A DNA stretch of 64,000 nt from Hofstenia miamia (GCA_900660155.1 CABFPE010000079.1:288211-352210); one strand, 5' to 3'; shown: positions 21,535 to 34,748, numbered from the stretch's first letter. Translations and numbers: made by a program. The notes: generated from the letters alone by a model not told the origin.

Positions 21535-22460
21535 CTATAGTATTTGCCAAAAAAAATCCCAATAGAGTACAAAGAGATCCGATTATGGCATTAGGAAATC
21601 CATATTGAGATTGAAAGATGCAATTAGGGCTTTTAAAAATCAGACTTGGGCATGAAAAGATCCGAGTGAGGCAATTAGCCATCCAATTAATACAAACAAA
21701 TATCCGATAAAATTATTTGAACTGAACTCGACCAAAAATTATACATGTATATACCAAGATGAGAATTATTGTTCTATCGTTTTTAAACTTATACAAAAGT
21801 GAATACATTGTTGTTACAAAAACAGTTCTTTATTTCAAATTTTTTATCACAAGTTTATCGGCAAAAGTTGGAGCCCTTCATCTGAATTGTCTATATTTTA
21901 ATTTTGAATGCGATATGTTAAGTGCAACAGTTTAGATATTTGGTAAGCAACATAACTGCAACACTTTCATTATTTTTTTTCTTCAAATCTTACTGTTTTT
22001 GTAACAAATACAAATCAAAGACACTTTGTAAATTAAGATTGATAGTGAGTGGGATTTTTTTGAACCTGAGAATAATAAACCATATATTACTGCTGTACAT
22101 GTATTCATATACTTTACATATACTTTCATACCGCTTGTTCTCAAATGCACCAGCTTCTGGAAAACACATTTTTCTTTGTGCATGTTTTATTTGCACAAAA
22201 TGTGCACACCTTATTTACCGAAGTCATCCTCAAAAATTGCCAATTTGACTATCTGTTCGATGTATATAGTGTTTTTCATAATGGTACATGTTGGATATTT
22301 AATTGCTGAATTGGGATGATTGTTTGCCTTAGTTGGATCTCTTGCCGTATTCGGATCTCCTAATCCCTATGAGGATCTTTTTGTGCTTTATTGGGATCTC
22401 CTAAACACTGCATGTATCTCTTTGTGCTCTATTGGGAAATTTCTTTGGCAAATACTATAG
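21535..22460. mobile_element. TA-flanked MITE with 46-bp inverted repeats
   Basis: The left end starts CTATAGTATTTGCCAAA and the right end, read inward, is the same; similarity continues through CCCAATAGAG(T/C)ACAAAGAGAT. TA flanks both ends, as for Tc1/mariner-type insertion. Near both ends GGATCT/AGATCC recurs several times as subterminal repeats. At 926 bp there is no transposase, so it is non-autonomous. Confidence 0.8.
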
Positions 22461-23830
22461 TAGTTCTTGAAAGCGAATCTTCGAAATCTTCTGAATTGCA
22501 AATTAAGTTATTTCTATCATGATACTTCAGCAACATTGTCGTCAATCAAATTCCTTCCTCATCAAACCCAGCATCAACTTTATCTGAAGGCATTGTAACA
22601 ATACAGAATTCCCTTTTCTCTAAAACATCAATATCATAAAAGAAAATCTTTTACACCACAATCTGCAAAATTAGATAAATATTAAAAATGAAAATAATGT
22701 AAAAATTTCATAAATTTTATTGATAAGCTTATCAACAACATGGAAGCAACTCTGATGAAAAACTGAAAATACAATGGAAGAATTTGGAAAATCATTTTCA
22801 AATTAAAAAGGCGAGCGAATTGCTCTAAATTTAGATAATGGAATACAAAAATGGTGAAGATAACAACCTCAAAATTAAAATGTGAATCGATTTTCATACT
22901 CTCAATAAATATTATCAAGACTATTATTAATATATTATATTAATGAATAAATACACCAACCATATTTCCATAAGCAATTAAACACTGCTGAAAATAGTTG
23001 GGAATGTCTGCGTGTTGCTGAAACTGTTTATGGTTGACTGAACAAAATATTAATGTTACCACCTCAAAGCGTCAAACCAAATATGAAATGCAGCAAACAA
23101 ATTTTGCAAATTATTACATTAGCTCGCTTAGTAACTAGGGCATTTTGTTTCTTGTATCCCTATTGAATAACATTAAATTTTGCTGTTGTTCTTACAATTT
23201 TTTGCTGTATGCCATTCTACTGCAACTAGAGTTCAGGATTTAATTTCTTTGATGATGATTAGCTATCTAATATTTCCTTTCGTCATAAATGCTATAGAAA
23301 GGAAAGATTGGTATGCACGCCACAAGGCTATCATCACAACAGCTTCCAACTACAACTAAAATCAATTATTTCACACATTAATACTAAGTCACTTTAATTA
23401 TGGAAACATACTGCATACTGACAAAAATCAACAACTTTTGAATAAACTCACTGTGCAAATAAAATGGGCTATAAAAATAACAGCTAATCATTTATATAAC
23501 AGAAATCAAGAAATTACCAAAAACTTTTCTAAATCTACAATGCATTATTTATAAAACTTATTAACTACTTTCAATTATACCTCTAAGGAAAAGCCATGAA
23601 ATAATCAAAGCAAAAAATCTATCTAAGGGCAATTATTAAATTATCAAATAGCAAATATTTTGATTTTTTAACGTACAGTCAATATGACTTTGTTGAAATT
23701 TATATATAGATTACATCTGTTTCATTTTTTCAATAGTAAGCAGCATAGTATATTAATAGAAGAAAAAAATGTTAATGCAAATGCTGTCAGATATATATAT
23801 GTGAAATACAAAAAAAAACGAAACATAATT
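22461..23830. other. Intergenic, no feature seen
   Basis: AT-rich sequence without convincing coding frames or recognised repeats. Confidence 0.4.
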
Positions 23831-23839
23831 TCTTCAATG

Positions 23840-25400
23840 AAATTGTAGCAAAAGGAATGCAGTCTGCTTGAGTCCGTCTTGCTTTTCTACTATCTCCAAT
23901 GCACGAATTTGGTAAATTCTTTTATGCCATGCAAAATGGATGACAGAATTAATGACAAATTACTAATGTGAAATCATCTCATTGTCTCCATGGCAATCTG
24001 CTAAAATTAATTTGTGGTAAATGCCATTGTAAATACACAGAGTTCATGCACTTTCATTTACTATTCTAGATAAAACACGTTATAACTCAAGAAAGCAAGT
24101 AACAATTGTAGAAGTGAGCAAACAAATGAATGCTCGTAATATTTACTAAATTGATAAAATCTTACTTAAAACGCAGGCGTATAAAATATAAACTTATATG
24201 ATAAAGACAATTGCGTTTTCCAAAAAATTATACATGTGATGCTATTATACAAAATTTAATTCATTTTTCGGGAACAAGCCATTACATGCAAAGGGTTACA
24301 TTTCGTTTTTCAAATACATTGCTACACTTCATTAAACTTAGATTAATTATAAAAAAACCTTACTGTCAAGTTTGAAATCTTCTTAGCATAGTTCTCTTTC
24401 TCTCAGCAATCCATAGACATTTATAAGATTTTAATGCACTAGACAAAACATTAATTAAGCTCTAAATTTTCCCAGTTGTATACATTTCACAAAAAAAGAG
24501 AATTTCACATTTAAATACATAAAAACAACTAACCCCATGAAGAAAAAAAACAACCACTGCTATTACACTCACCACAAAGACCATTTCTCCCCACTAATAA
24601 GCTTTTGTTGAAATTATACGTATATTTCTAAGATTGAAATACATTAAACAGGGGTAGTCATAAAATGATATTAGAATTGCCAATGTTTTGACATAAAAAT
24701 AAAAGTAAGGAAAAAATAAATCCACTAAAAAATATGTATTTACACCTTCCAAAAATAAAATTACATGCTAAATTTTAAAATAGTATTGGCACTTGAAATA
24801 ATTTGGAGTCCAATTAACATTTTAAACCATGATCCAGCTTGTTCTGCATAGTGCTTAGGAAGGAGAAAAGCAATTTCCGTTTTGCAAAATAATTTTACCT
24901 ACAGGACTATATTTTGTTTGAGTTGGGTACACGTTGCAATTTGTAAATCAATCAACTGGCAAGTCATAAATCAGAATATACTGTAGACGGGGTTTTTCAT
25001 AAATCTCTGTAAAAATGAATAATGTTTTTGTTTTTACTTAATATTTGTATGAATTTTCATGTTTTTCACAACAATCAAATGTTATGATGATGGCTTTTCC
25101 CCAAATTTTCATTTTTTCACAATGAATTGTTGACATTCTAACAGATTTTTGCTGTGTTAATGCATTATAACGTGTTACTAGATATAATGATTAAATTGTA
25201 TAGCATCTGCAGCACCCCTCATTTTCCATTTTCTATAGCTTTTATCACGTTTCCGCCATTGGCACACATATGATATTGCCACTAGGCGTCGCAAAGACTC
25301 AATTCCCCTGCAAACATCAGTTCCCACAAATAATCACGCTGCTGACGTCATGTATTTTATTTTAGTTCTACTGTTGGTAGGTAGTTGTTTGTTACTTACG
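23840..25400 (+). repeat. Long diverged repeat, copy 1 (partner 29640-33010)
   Basis: Many blocks are shared in the same orientation with 29640-33010: TGATAAAGACAATT near 24200 and 29780, ATAGAGTTCATG-type near 24040 and 30808, GATTTTAATGCA near 24430 and 32358, AAAATAAATCCA near 24715 and 32799, and CGTGTTACTAGATATAATGA near 25170 and 31663. Block order is only partly kept. Both copies carry TGACGTCAT toward their right end (25344, 33003). Old dispersed repeat or segmental duplicate; no coding seen. Confidence 0.5.
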
Positions 25401-25489
25401 TTCAGTGACTTTATGTTATAAATATGGCAAACGTGTGTGCAATTGTTAATAAATATTTTAGTTCTGTGTAGCTTGGTCATAATTCTTCT

Positions 25490-25765
25490 AACCTAATATC
25501 CTAGATGGTTATGAGCAGCTAAACTTGCTACGAAAGTGAGGGGGATTGCGCAGCAGGTCATTCAGCCACAAGATGTTCTTGGTGGTCTGACCACTGCTCA
25601 AGCTCATTCCTGTCCAGGGTTTCAGCTGATCCCATGATGTATATTATATGCATTTGATGAATACTAAATCGTATCGCTTCAGCAGGTATTGCCACCTGGA
25701 CTCCCATGCCTCCCCTAGCAAGTAGCTGCTTTGGTTAAACAATAAACAATACTTAGTCCAGACCA
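25490..25765. other. GC-richer island, unrecognised
   Basis: About 275 bp stands out from the AT-rich surroundings, with GTGAGGGGGATTGCGCAGCA and GGTGGTCTGACCACTG blocks. All six frames carry stops within it. It could be a SINE, an RNA-derived repeat or a decayed exon; I cannot tell which. Confidence 0.3.
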
Positions 25766-25914
25766 TTAGGAATCTATACACTGTTTCATGGATTGTGCTA
25801 TTGCTTATAACTGCTCTCTAAATCACAGTACATGGAGCTCTTTTGCCTATTTGATAGTAGATACTATGCTCTCATCCTATTATTACTATAATACTATAGT
25901 TCTAATAACACTAT

Positions 25915-25937
25915 ATATATATATATATATATAATAN
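25915..25937. repeat. (TA)n run ending in an N
   Basis: The dinucleotide run and the single N at 25937 form the left boundary of the inverted 2.6-kb arm. Confidence 0.9.
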
Positions 25938-28553
25938 TATTTCATTATTAAGTTTTAGAGAGATTTTTCCTTTGAACTTTACCTATTTTCAAAAATGAAT
26001 TTGTCTTTTTTGCATATAGTTTGGGAGAACATTTAATAGAACACTTGTTAAAGTTCTTTATGAATTCTAAGAAACTAAGCGTGTCATATTGTGTAATTTT
26101 TTAACGTTCAAGAATATGGAATTGAATTGCTTCCTAGAATTTCTTTTACAACTATTAAGTGCGAATTCATGTTGTTACTTAAGCTACTTAATTATGGATA
26201 TTTTTAAATTTCTGATGGGGATATACCTAAAATTTAAATAGCTCATAACAAGTGAGTGGATGAAATCAATGATTGCTTGACGAGGTTGCAATAAGTTTTT
26301 TTGAATTAATTATTTCTAAATGTTTAATTGCATCAACAGCAAGAATGATTTATTCAAAGTTGAACTTTTTTTGCTTAGATTATTATAGTCTAATGTGACA
26401 TAGACGAGAAAAATGTTAGCATCAAAGAAGTAACTTTTATAATTTAATTTAAAAAGATTTGTGTCAAAATTGTTTTTAGGTATTTATGTCGTACTAAAAT
26501 GTTAGTTGTAGTATATAATAGCTATATCAATTATGTTTCAATGTAAAATGGAATTGTTTTGTAAGTTTTGACTTTATCACTTAAAACAGCTCTATAGTAG
26601 TTGTGATTTTTGTATTGCAAAAAAATACATTAACCTTAATCCGAATGGACATACTTTGTAAATCTGATTTTTCAAGAAAAAATCTGCAAATCTTGTGCAC
26701 CAATCAGCCATATAACAGTAACTGCTTTGTTAAAAGATCTTTTTCATGAGAAATTTGTAATTTTCCAAAGTTCTTAACCCTACAACAGAAATATTCCAAG
26801 GGTTCATGCTGCAGTAATTGTTTCATGGGCTTGCACACAAAACACACAGCCTACTCTTCATTAGTTTCTGCAATACGAGTAGTTTTCAAAGACATCGTTT
26901 GTATTACCAAAATGTTTTCCAGGACCAGAACAACAATATTAATAAGGGGTTTACAATTTTACAAGTATTGGTTTGCATATCTGAAAGCAAATTTTCTGCA
27001 ACATAGTGATATTAGAAGTCAGGTTTTATATATAATGAAACAATGTTCTAAAACGTAACTAAACTTCAAGCAAACATGTTTTCCAAAATAGAAACAATGA
27101 TGTTCTACCACTCTGTCACTACCTTTTCGCTTATAAATTTACCAGATAACTCCATAATATTGTCTCTAGTAGCCAAATAAGTAACTATATCGGCTCCATC
27201 TGCTGCTGTCTTTGGAGCATTAGTTCCGGCCATATCAGTTTTACACCAGCCCGGACACATTGAAACAACAGCAATGTTGTCACCAGCTAGTTCACGTGCG
27301 AAGATCTAAAATACAGCCAAGTGTCGCTTCAACATTCCTCTAATATTATGTTTGGAATAGTGAAAATCAAATGAGATTATGTTAGCACTAATCTAATTGG
27401 TTTTTTGAATACATTTGAAAGCGGTAAGTCAAAATTGTATAATTTATTAATGAAAATTACATTTTGAAAATTAGTAATTATAATTTTAAATATAAACTGT
27501 TCCTAGAAACCTAAAGTATTTGCAAAATTCCATAAATAAATTTACAACAATATGAGAGGTTTTTTCAAAAAAGAACTTACATTAGAAAGAGCTATCATTC
27601 CAAGCTTACTCATACAATAGGCTGAGTTTGAATAACCGGCTTCTTGGTGAGAATTGGTCTTCGTTTTTTCAATAAATTCATTAATGTACGCTGATAGTTC
27701 TTCCAAACTCAAATGGGGTGAAGTTAATTTTTTCTGATGTTCTTCTGACACCTAAGTACACTACTTTAAAATCTAAACATTTGAAAACATTTTCTATTAT
27801 GTAATTATATAAGGCATTGACTTCTGCTTATCCCTGGATTATATTTCTTGACAGACTTTTGCATTAACAGCGGTAACCGCTGCACATCTTAACTAGTGAC
27901 CTCTTACAGTTGCTTTATCTACATATGCCTCCGACCCTAGTGTTTTTCCTTTCTCGACATTCATTCTTCTTCTACTAAGCTATTCTTGCAAAGTATCTTA
28001 CCATTATAATAGGCCACGTTTTAATGTTTAATTGAGCAGCAAGTTACATTATCTTACAGAATAATAGAACACTTTGTGTAAATGTTAAGGAATACTCAAG
28101 CTAAGTTGAACATTATTGGGAATATCAGAACTAACTATTTCCTCATAGGCAACATTGAATAACATTAGAAACAGATTTTACCTTTGAGAGTTTGCCACCC
28201 AAACTAGCCACATTAACAATTCGCCCATTTCGTAAAAGTGGAATGAAGGCATTAATCACAGTAAGAGTTCCAAAGTAATTGATTCTGTTGGTAACCTAGG
28301 ATGCAATTATAGTAAGTTTTTATGAAAAAAAAACTAAGGCATACTTCTGCCTGTTCTTGAAAAGGAACAGTAGACGCATTTTTGAAAGCAAAGCCTGCAT
28401 TGTTTACTAAAACATCTAATTTTCCATGCTCTTTTGAGATAGCTTCTACTGCTGACGTTATACTTGAATTATCTTCAAGATCCAACTGCAAATATCTAAA
28501 GATACAGTTTCAACCTTACGTTTGAACAATATTTGCCATTTATTGGCAAGCAT

Positions 28554-28554
<1 letters not shown>
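25938..28554 (-). repeat. 2.6-kb inverted duplicate, left arm
   Basis: It is the reverse complement of 46193-48809 with no difference or indel that I could find, introns and flanks included; paired coordinates always sum to 74747. It is bounded by an N on one side and a (TA)n run on the other. Confidence 0.9.
27105..28495 (-). CDS. CBR1-like: Gene B, left copy: CBR1-like carbonyl reductase lacking exon 1
   Basis: Exons 2-5 on the minus strand are 28345-28495, 28182-28295, 27581-27751 and 27105-27305, with GT-AG borders and matching phases. They encode the NNAG block, the catalytic Ser (VNVASLGGK), YCMSK with Tyr and Lys, CPGW..TDMAG, and a tail ending EKVVTEW. The region is identical to the copy at 46252-47642. 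Exon 1, which holds the TGSNKGIG cofactor motif, was not found upstream before the (TA)n run at 28556 nor in the following kilobases. As it stands the copy cannot make a full enzyme. It may be a true truncated duplicate or an assembly duplicate. Confidence 0.75.

Positions 28555-28555
<1 letters not shown>

Positions 28556-28590
<35 letters not shown>
28556..28590. repeat. (TA)n microsatellite at edge of inverted arm
   Basis: Simple repeat that also bounds the partner arm at 46121-46192, where it is about twice as long. Confidence 0.95.
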
Positions 28591-28595
<5 letters not shown>

Positions 28596-28689
28596 GTGCA
28601 TGTTTATTTTAGACGCACTTTTGTATTATGACCAATATTAATATTATTAAATTTAGTACAAAATATTGTTTCTTCTTCTTTTATGTATC

Positions 28690-29240
28690 AGTTGAATTTT
28701 AGCTTTTGAAAGTAGCTGCTGAGATATGTTGCTGAGAGCTTTATTTGAAGTAACCATTCATTAATAGAAATGCCATTGCAAAAACCATATTGAGTGTTAG
28801 AGTAAAGATTACATTTATTTAGGTGCAAATTAATTTGGTGGCTAATAAACGCTCAAAAATTGATGATGTAACAAAAATTGATCTATAATTAACAGTTTTC
28901 AGGATCTCCTTTTTTATAGAGAGGAGTTATACTGGCCATTTTTAATTATTCATGAAAAATAGATTTTTTGAAGCAAGCATTTATAATGTAACAAAGAGGC
29001 TCTGAAATAAATGCACATGTGTTCTTTTAGAAACCAAGTTGGTATGTACAAAGGTCTACCTGTTGCATATCTGAAAGAGAAATCAGTTGAGTTTTGTAAC
29101 TTCAGAAGTCTATATTTATAAGGCAAATTTTTTCCTCACGCTTGTAAAAGACTTGTAAAAGTCTTCCCATTAAACTTTATCATTTCAATTTTATCACTTT
29201 AGGTAGTTTTCTATTTAGAAGTTTTTTTCTTTGTATTCTA
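28690..29240 (-). mobile_element. LINE reverse-transcriptase relic (N-terminal part)
   Basis: On the minus strand, across frame changes, it reads ISEPLCYIINACFKKSIF, then KMASITPLYKKGDPENC, then IFERLLATKL and QYGFCNGISINE. These are the blocks leading into the RT domain of CR1/L2/Jockey-type LINEs (YKKGDP, then the FEKL-like and QYGF blocks). The catalytic blocks are missing because the sequence ends at the (TA)n run. It is a decayed fragment with stops. Confidence 0.75.
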
Positions 29241-29639
29241 ATCTTGCAAAATGATTGCATAGTAGTAAGAGACTGAATGAAGCACCTCCCAATGGGACAC
29301 CCTGAAGTTCTCGTAATACTCTTGGCTAGTTACCATGTGAAAATGAAGTGATGAAATATTTTTGACAAAATTGAATTGAGCAAATTAATTTTTAGACAAT
29401 TCCAAGAACCATTGTGATGATTTTCAATTTCTAGGAAAATATTCGCCATTCTTAAACATTGCAGGCATTGTTTGCATACACAATTTTAATATACATTAGC
29501 TGACTATTTAGGGCTTTCATCAAGTTTGTGATGATACAATGCTGACTAATAATTCTCCTATCCATAAAAATTCCATATCTATTGCTTAGCTAGCCTATGT
29601 ACAAATTTAATTCACTATTTTCTATAAATCACATGCAAA

Positions 29640-32600
29640 AAGCTACATTTTGTTTTTAAATATGCCGCTATTTCATTGAAAAAGTTCCATACATTTAATT
29701 CGTTTTTCACAAATACAAAATGGCAAAAAATATTCATCATTCTTAAACATTACAGGCATATGATATATAGACTTACATGATAAAGACAATTTCCCTTTCT
29801 GAAAAATTATACATGCGATGCTATTAGTAAGATATCATTCCTTCATTAATACACAAGTATTATATTAGTTTTACACAGCAGGCTACTCTTTGAATTCCTT
29901 TTTTGTTTATACAATTTTTCAGGGTGGTACAAATTTGTAGACTCTTACATCTTTTGTTGACTTTGCACATCTTTTTCAGCTTATTTTTGGTTAATGACTC
30001 TTGGATATGTGATTACATTACATGGGTTTTCTGCTTTTGTAAGTTTAATACATGAATACAATGACACATTTGTTATTCATAGTTGATGTTGATTTTTTCC
30101 ATCAACAGATATGATTTCCAATCGTTAAATTTGTAACCTCTGTGATATATTCGCCATTCTAAATGTACAAATGCTTGTATATAGTGTATTATCCACACAT
30201 GAAAAAATACAGGTGCACAGTATTTAAAAGATAGAATATTGAGAAAATTACAAAGTACTATTTTACAGGTGAATATAGTGAAAACAATTTCTATAAAATT
30301 GCTTAACAATGACAAACTCTACTGACTCAGAAAATTTAATACATGTTTGGTAAATATCATCCAAAAGACACAACAAAGCAAAAATCATTGCTCATAATTT
30401 ATAGTTTCAGTCAGTTATTAGTTAAAAAATAGAAAATTTAAACACATGTGATTAAAACAAGATCAATAAGCATAAATTTGTTTTTAAAATGGAAATGTAA
30501 AAAACATGAAATATTATAATATAAATGGGCAATGAAAAGAAAAGTATTGTTATACCTAGTTATTTGCATATAGATGCATTTGAAATCACTAGAACAAAAT
30601 GCATTGCCTTAAATCTTTAAGCTGTTTAGTCACTGATTTCTCCTATTCTTTTATGCAATGGGGAGGTATCACCTGATGTCAACTGTCATTTTAATTCCTC
30701 ATGCTAAAACACTGTGATGGGATTACTCAGCAATTAACAAGAAACCATCTCATCAATTCAATAGCAGTTCCCTAAAATTAATAAGTGAATGCTGTTGTAA
30801 AAACATAGAGTTCATGTGCACTGATATGAAAATCAACTATATGGGTAGAAAACAAGGGCATAAATCTACATGATAAATATTTTGTATTAATAACAATCAT
30901 TTACAAAGATTTTTGTGAGATAGAATCACCAAGAAATTTGTAAAACAAGTACAAATAATAATGTTTCCCAACAGAGTGGAAATCAACCTGTTTAAATTTT
31001 ATTAAAATTACAAAATAATAATTTATTTGTCAATATAGCAAAAAAAACACCTATAAAATCACCTAACCATGGTATGAGCTATCATGATTTGAAAATGTAA
31101 ACAATATTCGAATTAGTACAAATGATGAAAGCAAAGATATTAAATTCAAGGATCAATGCATACTGATGTTTCTATGTGTAGATGTATTCCAAGATCTAAA
31201 CTACACCCTAACAATTCAGTTAAGATATTTCCACCTGCATTTTAATTAGATTGTTGATTATGGTTCCACAATAATACATAAATTCAAATATAGTAAATTA
31301 GCATTATTTGGCTTAGACAACTATGATTTAATGCCATGTTACCCAACACAACAAGAAACAAAAATGCTTAAAGATGGGAAACTTAGTGTCAGTTAGCGAT
31401 ACACTCTATTTGATCTGATATTAGAAATAATTAAACAACATTAGTATATTTGCTATTGAAAGTATAACAAGATTTGCATTGCTAAATAAATTACTGCACA
31501 ATCCTCGTAAAAATTGAACAATGTTTTTGTTTCACTCTAGAATTTTGCTGTTTTTTCATTAAATATACAACTCCATGGCTAAAAAATTACCATGAACTTT
31601 GCATTTTTACAATGAATGGCTGGAATTCTAATAGGTTTTTGTTGTTTTAGCAAATTATTGACGTGTTACTAGATATAATGATCAGATGCACACCCGCACT
31701 CCCTAGTAATTACTAAATTTGTATCTCTACATAGTGGTTTGAATATATCCTATCTAGCACTGAAAATGATTTAACCCTCCAAGGCTTTATGTGTTTAATA
31801 ATAGCATATATTTCATTTTTTCTTAATGAATGATTGACTCAATAGAAAGCCCTGGTATGCCTTATAAATTTAATTATTATTATGAAATGCATCATTACAT
31901 TTTACTACTAAGGCCTATAACATGAAAATTACTCAATATCTCTTCTTTGTATGATGGTCTGATTATATCTTCAATTTCTATTGAAGTTTTGATAAACCAT
32001 GCTAGGCTAATATTCACAATATGTGTTATGCATGTACACAAGATGGAATTATAGTAACAACTAAATGTTATAACAAATATGGCTTAAAGGCATTGAAGTC
32101 TCTAACATACATTAGCATTAATTGTAAACATAATTGATTTTTGATTCTCACTCATCTACATGAAGGTGGTGTTATTATAGAAACTATCAAATGTCACAAA
32201 TATGGTTTAAAGGCTTTGTACCCTCTAAGAGACATTAGCATTAATTGAAAGCATAAACTATTTTTGATTAGCATTTCTTCCACATAAAAATGGTGTTTGA
32301 ATAACTAGTCATTAGTTATTACTATAAAAATATATCTACATGCATATGTTCTAGAAGATTTTAATGCATTGAACAAACATTAAATGATTTTTTTGGTTGT
32401 ATAAACTGAACTAAAAAGATACTTTCACGTTTCAAAACATAAAATAACTTACCACAGTAAACAAGAAACCAACTTTTGCAATTAAACTCTTTGCAAGGAC
32501 TGACTAATGCATTAAAAACATATTGTTGTAGTTAAAATGATGGAATTTCAACATTTCTGCATGCTAATGAGCTTTGTTGAACTTTTGTATATATTTCTCA

Positions 32601-33010
32601 GACACAAAATGTTTGCCTAACACATTAATGCATAGCTTTGAAATAAATTAAGCAGATGGATATTGTAATTTGCATTACATCAGTCAATTTCTGATATGGC
32701 ATTGCTGGTTCAAATCTAGCCTATCCAAAGTATTTCTCATTTTTCATGGTTTTAGCTAAAAATATTGATAAATTATGTAAAATATATTCAGGGAGGAAAA
32801 TAAATCCAACAAAATATGGCAAGTATATGAATCATTGTAAAATGTGTAAACTACATTGACCCCAAGTAAAAATGAGTCACTATAGCAGATACATGTTTAT
32901 GAATCATTGTAAAATTGGCCTAATAAACTTTAAAAATGTGTCCGTAATTACACTGCTGCTAGATGGCATTGCAAACCCCTCATCAATATCTGTGAATCAG
33001 AGATGACGTC
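29640..33010 (+). repeat. Long diverged repeat, copy 2 (partner 23840-25400)
   Basis: Partner of the stretch at 23840-25400; the shared blocks are given there. This copy is longer and holds an internal tandem repeat at 32040-32300. No coding frame of note. Confidence 0.45.
32040..32300 (+). repeat. Tandem repeat, about 123-bp unit, two copies plus a start
   Basis: ATAACAAATATGGCTTAAAGGC and GACATTAGCATTAATTG-type blocks occur at about 32070-32125 and again about 123 bp later at 32195-32250. The AAATGGTGTTTGA start of a third copy follows. Confidence 0.65.
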
Positions 33011-33392
33011 ATTTTGCGACCTCTCCGCTCCTTTTATATATTGCGCACAACCATTCACCAGTGATTTTGGTTACATCAAAGATATGTTGAAGTTGTTTTT
33101 CAAATTCTTCATGGTGTCTTCTTTTGTCTCTATCCCAGTTCTCAATGAGACTATTGATTCTTGCACGAATGAGACTTGCTGAACAACATGGAAAGTCAAA
33201 CTTTCTCCAGAGCTTTTGAACATGTTTTATAATGATACTTGTTCTTTCTGATCTTGACTTGATGCTCTTACCAAGATATGTAAAATCTCTCAGTATATTT
33301 CTATTTTGCGGCCATTTTATGAATGCAGCCAGGTTATCAATGAGTCGAATTTTAGTATTCCGATGTAGCCTATTTGTTGGGAGATTTTTCGT
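33009..33392 (-). CDS. Met-less open frame, unrecognised coding relic or exon
   Basis: The minus strand is open for 127 codons between a TGA at 33393-33395 and the stop at 33009-33011, with no Met codon, so it is probably an internal exon or a fragment. The frame is Arg/Lys-rich and reads like real protein: FIKWPQNRNILRDF, then VQKLWRKFDFPCCSASL, then SLIENWDRDKRRHHEEFEKQ, then LQHIFDVTKITGEWLC. The pattern of LW-K-F-(I/F)P followed by a basic helix and a LFD(I/V) block recalls an uncharacterised family common in cnidarian and arthropod genomes; that recollection is not checked. The frame upstream of the TGA also reads plausibly for about 15 codons. Mobile-element origin is possible. Confidence 0.5.
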   Translation of the reverse strand, partial: TKNLPTNRLHRNTKIRLIDNLAAFIKWPQNRNILRDFTYLGKSIKSRSERTSIIIKHVQKLWRKFDFPCCSASLIRARINSLIENWDRDKRRHHEEFEKQLQHIFDVTKITGEWLCAIYKRSGEVAK

Positions 33393-33399
33393 TCAAATA

Positions 33400-34748
33400 T
33401 TCTTATTTCTTTCAATAGTACTGCCTGACTTTTTGTTCGACACTGCAAAAGTTAAAGACACATCAGTAAAACTTGCAAGGTATTTTGTGTTATGTAAATC
33501 ATATTATTAGATAGTTTACTTGACATGACGTTGATGTCAACAAGATATGAAAAGGACAATACTTAAATTAAATAATTTTAATAGATAGGAAATACCGTTG
33601 AATTCTGTTAGTTTATTTATTGTTGGCTGTTTTTATTTAATTATTAGGGCATCAATGAAGCATACGAAAGTCCTCCGAAAAATGATCAATACAAGTAATA
33701 CGTCTACAGGCTTATAATATCATACCCAAAAATACAAAAATTTAGAAGAAATGACAGTTTTGACAAAATTTCAAATTTGAAAAACGTTTGGTGGGGGAAC
33801 GTTTTTTAATTACAACAAAATTTAGTGATTGATTATTCATGTATCTATAATTGTTCATCGTTTGCATGGTTAAAACATTGAAAAAAAGTAAAATAGTCAT
33901 AACTCTATTGCACATTTTATGTTTTCATTTAGGTATTTTATTTTTTGTACTTGATTTAACATATCTATAATGTGTTTTCATATATATATATATATATATA
34001 TAATTTTATATAAATTTATATATATAAAAAATTTTAAATGTGTTACCAATTTTATTCGAATAATTTTCCATTTCATTGTTATTTTAATGCATTATTTGTA
34101 TAGAAAATAATTTGGAAATTCTTTTTCCTCTGAACTCAATTTGAATTTTTTTAATTCTACTTGAATCATCAAAGAATTGTACGTAATTCTTCTGAAAATT
34201 TAATCTTGTATTATTTAGTTTCCAATACATTCCATTAAGAAATCAGCTTAATGTTTCATGAGTAGTAAATGAAAATTATTTTTTGCTTTTCCCATTGTAA
34301 ATTTTGTGCTGTTCTCTATTACATTTAATTTTGTGTAAATATCAGTTATTGATCTATATTGTTCCCGTATCCTTTGTAATAGTGAGATCTGATGTTATTT
34401 GATGCATATTGTTTTTCACTGAAGTTTAGATGAATATTTAACTTCGATTGGGCTTAGCGAATTACTCATAATTAAAGCATAATTTTGCACATATAATTCT
34501 CCTTTAAATTTAATGAGAGAATTTTTTTGCTTGTATGAGTAGGTGCCTTGTCGTTTCCCGAATTTTGATTGTACATTATTTTTTTTTCTATAATTATATT
34601 TTTCTGTCGGTTATCCTAAAGGAATATTAGTGTCTAAGCAATTGATGCTGATTAGTTCCATAAACAATGAAAACATATTCAATGAATATTATTTGTAAAA
34701 TTTATTTAACATTTGAGGAGGACTACATTGGATGTAATAGTAGACACT
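33400..34748. other. Intergenic with AT repeats
   Basis: AT-rich sequence with a (TA)n run at about 33980-34030. No genes recognised. Confidence 0.4.
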
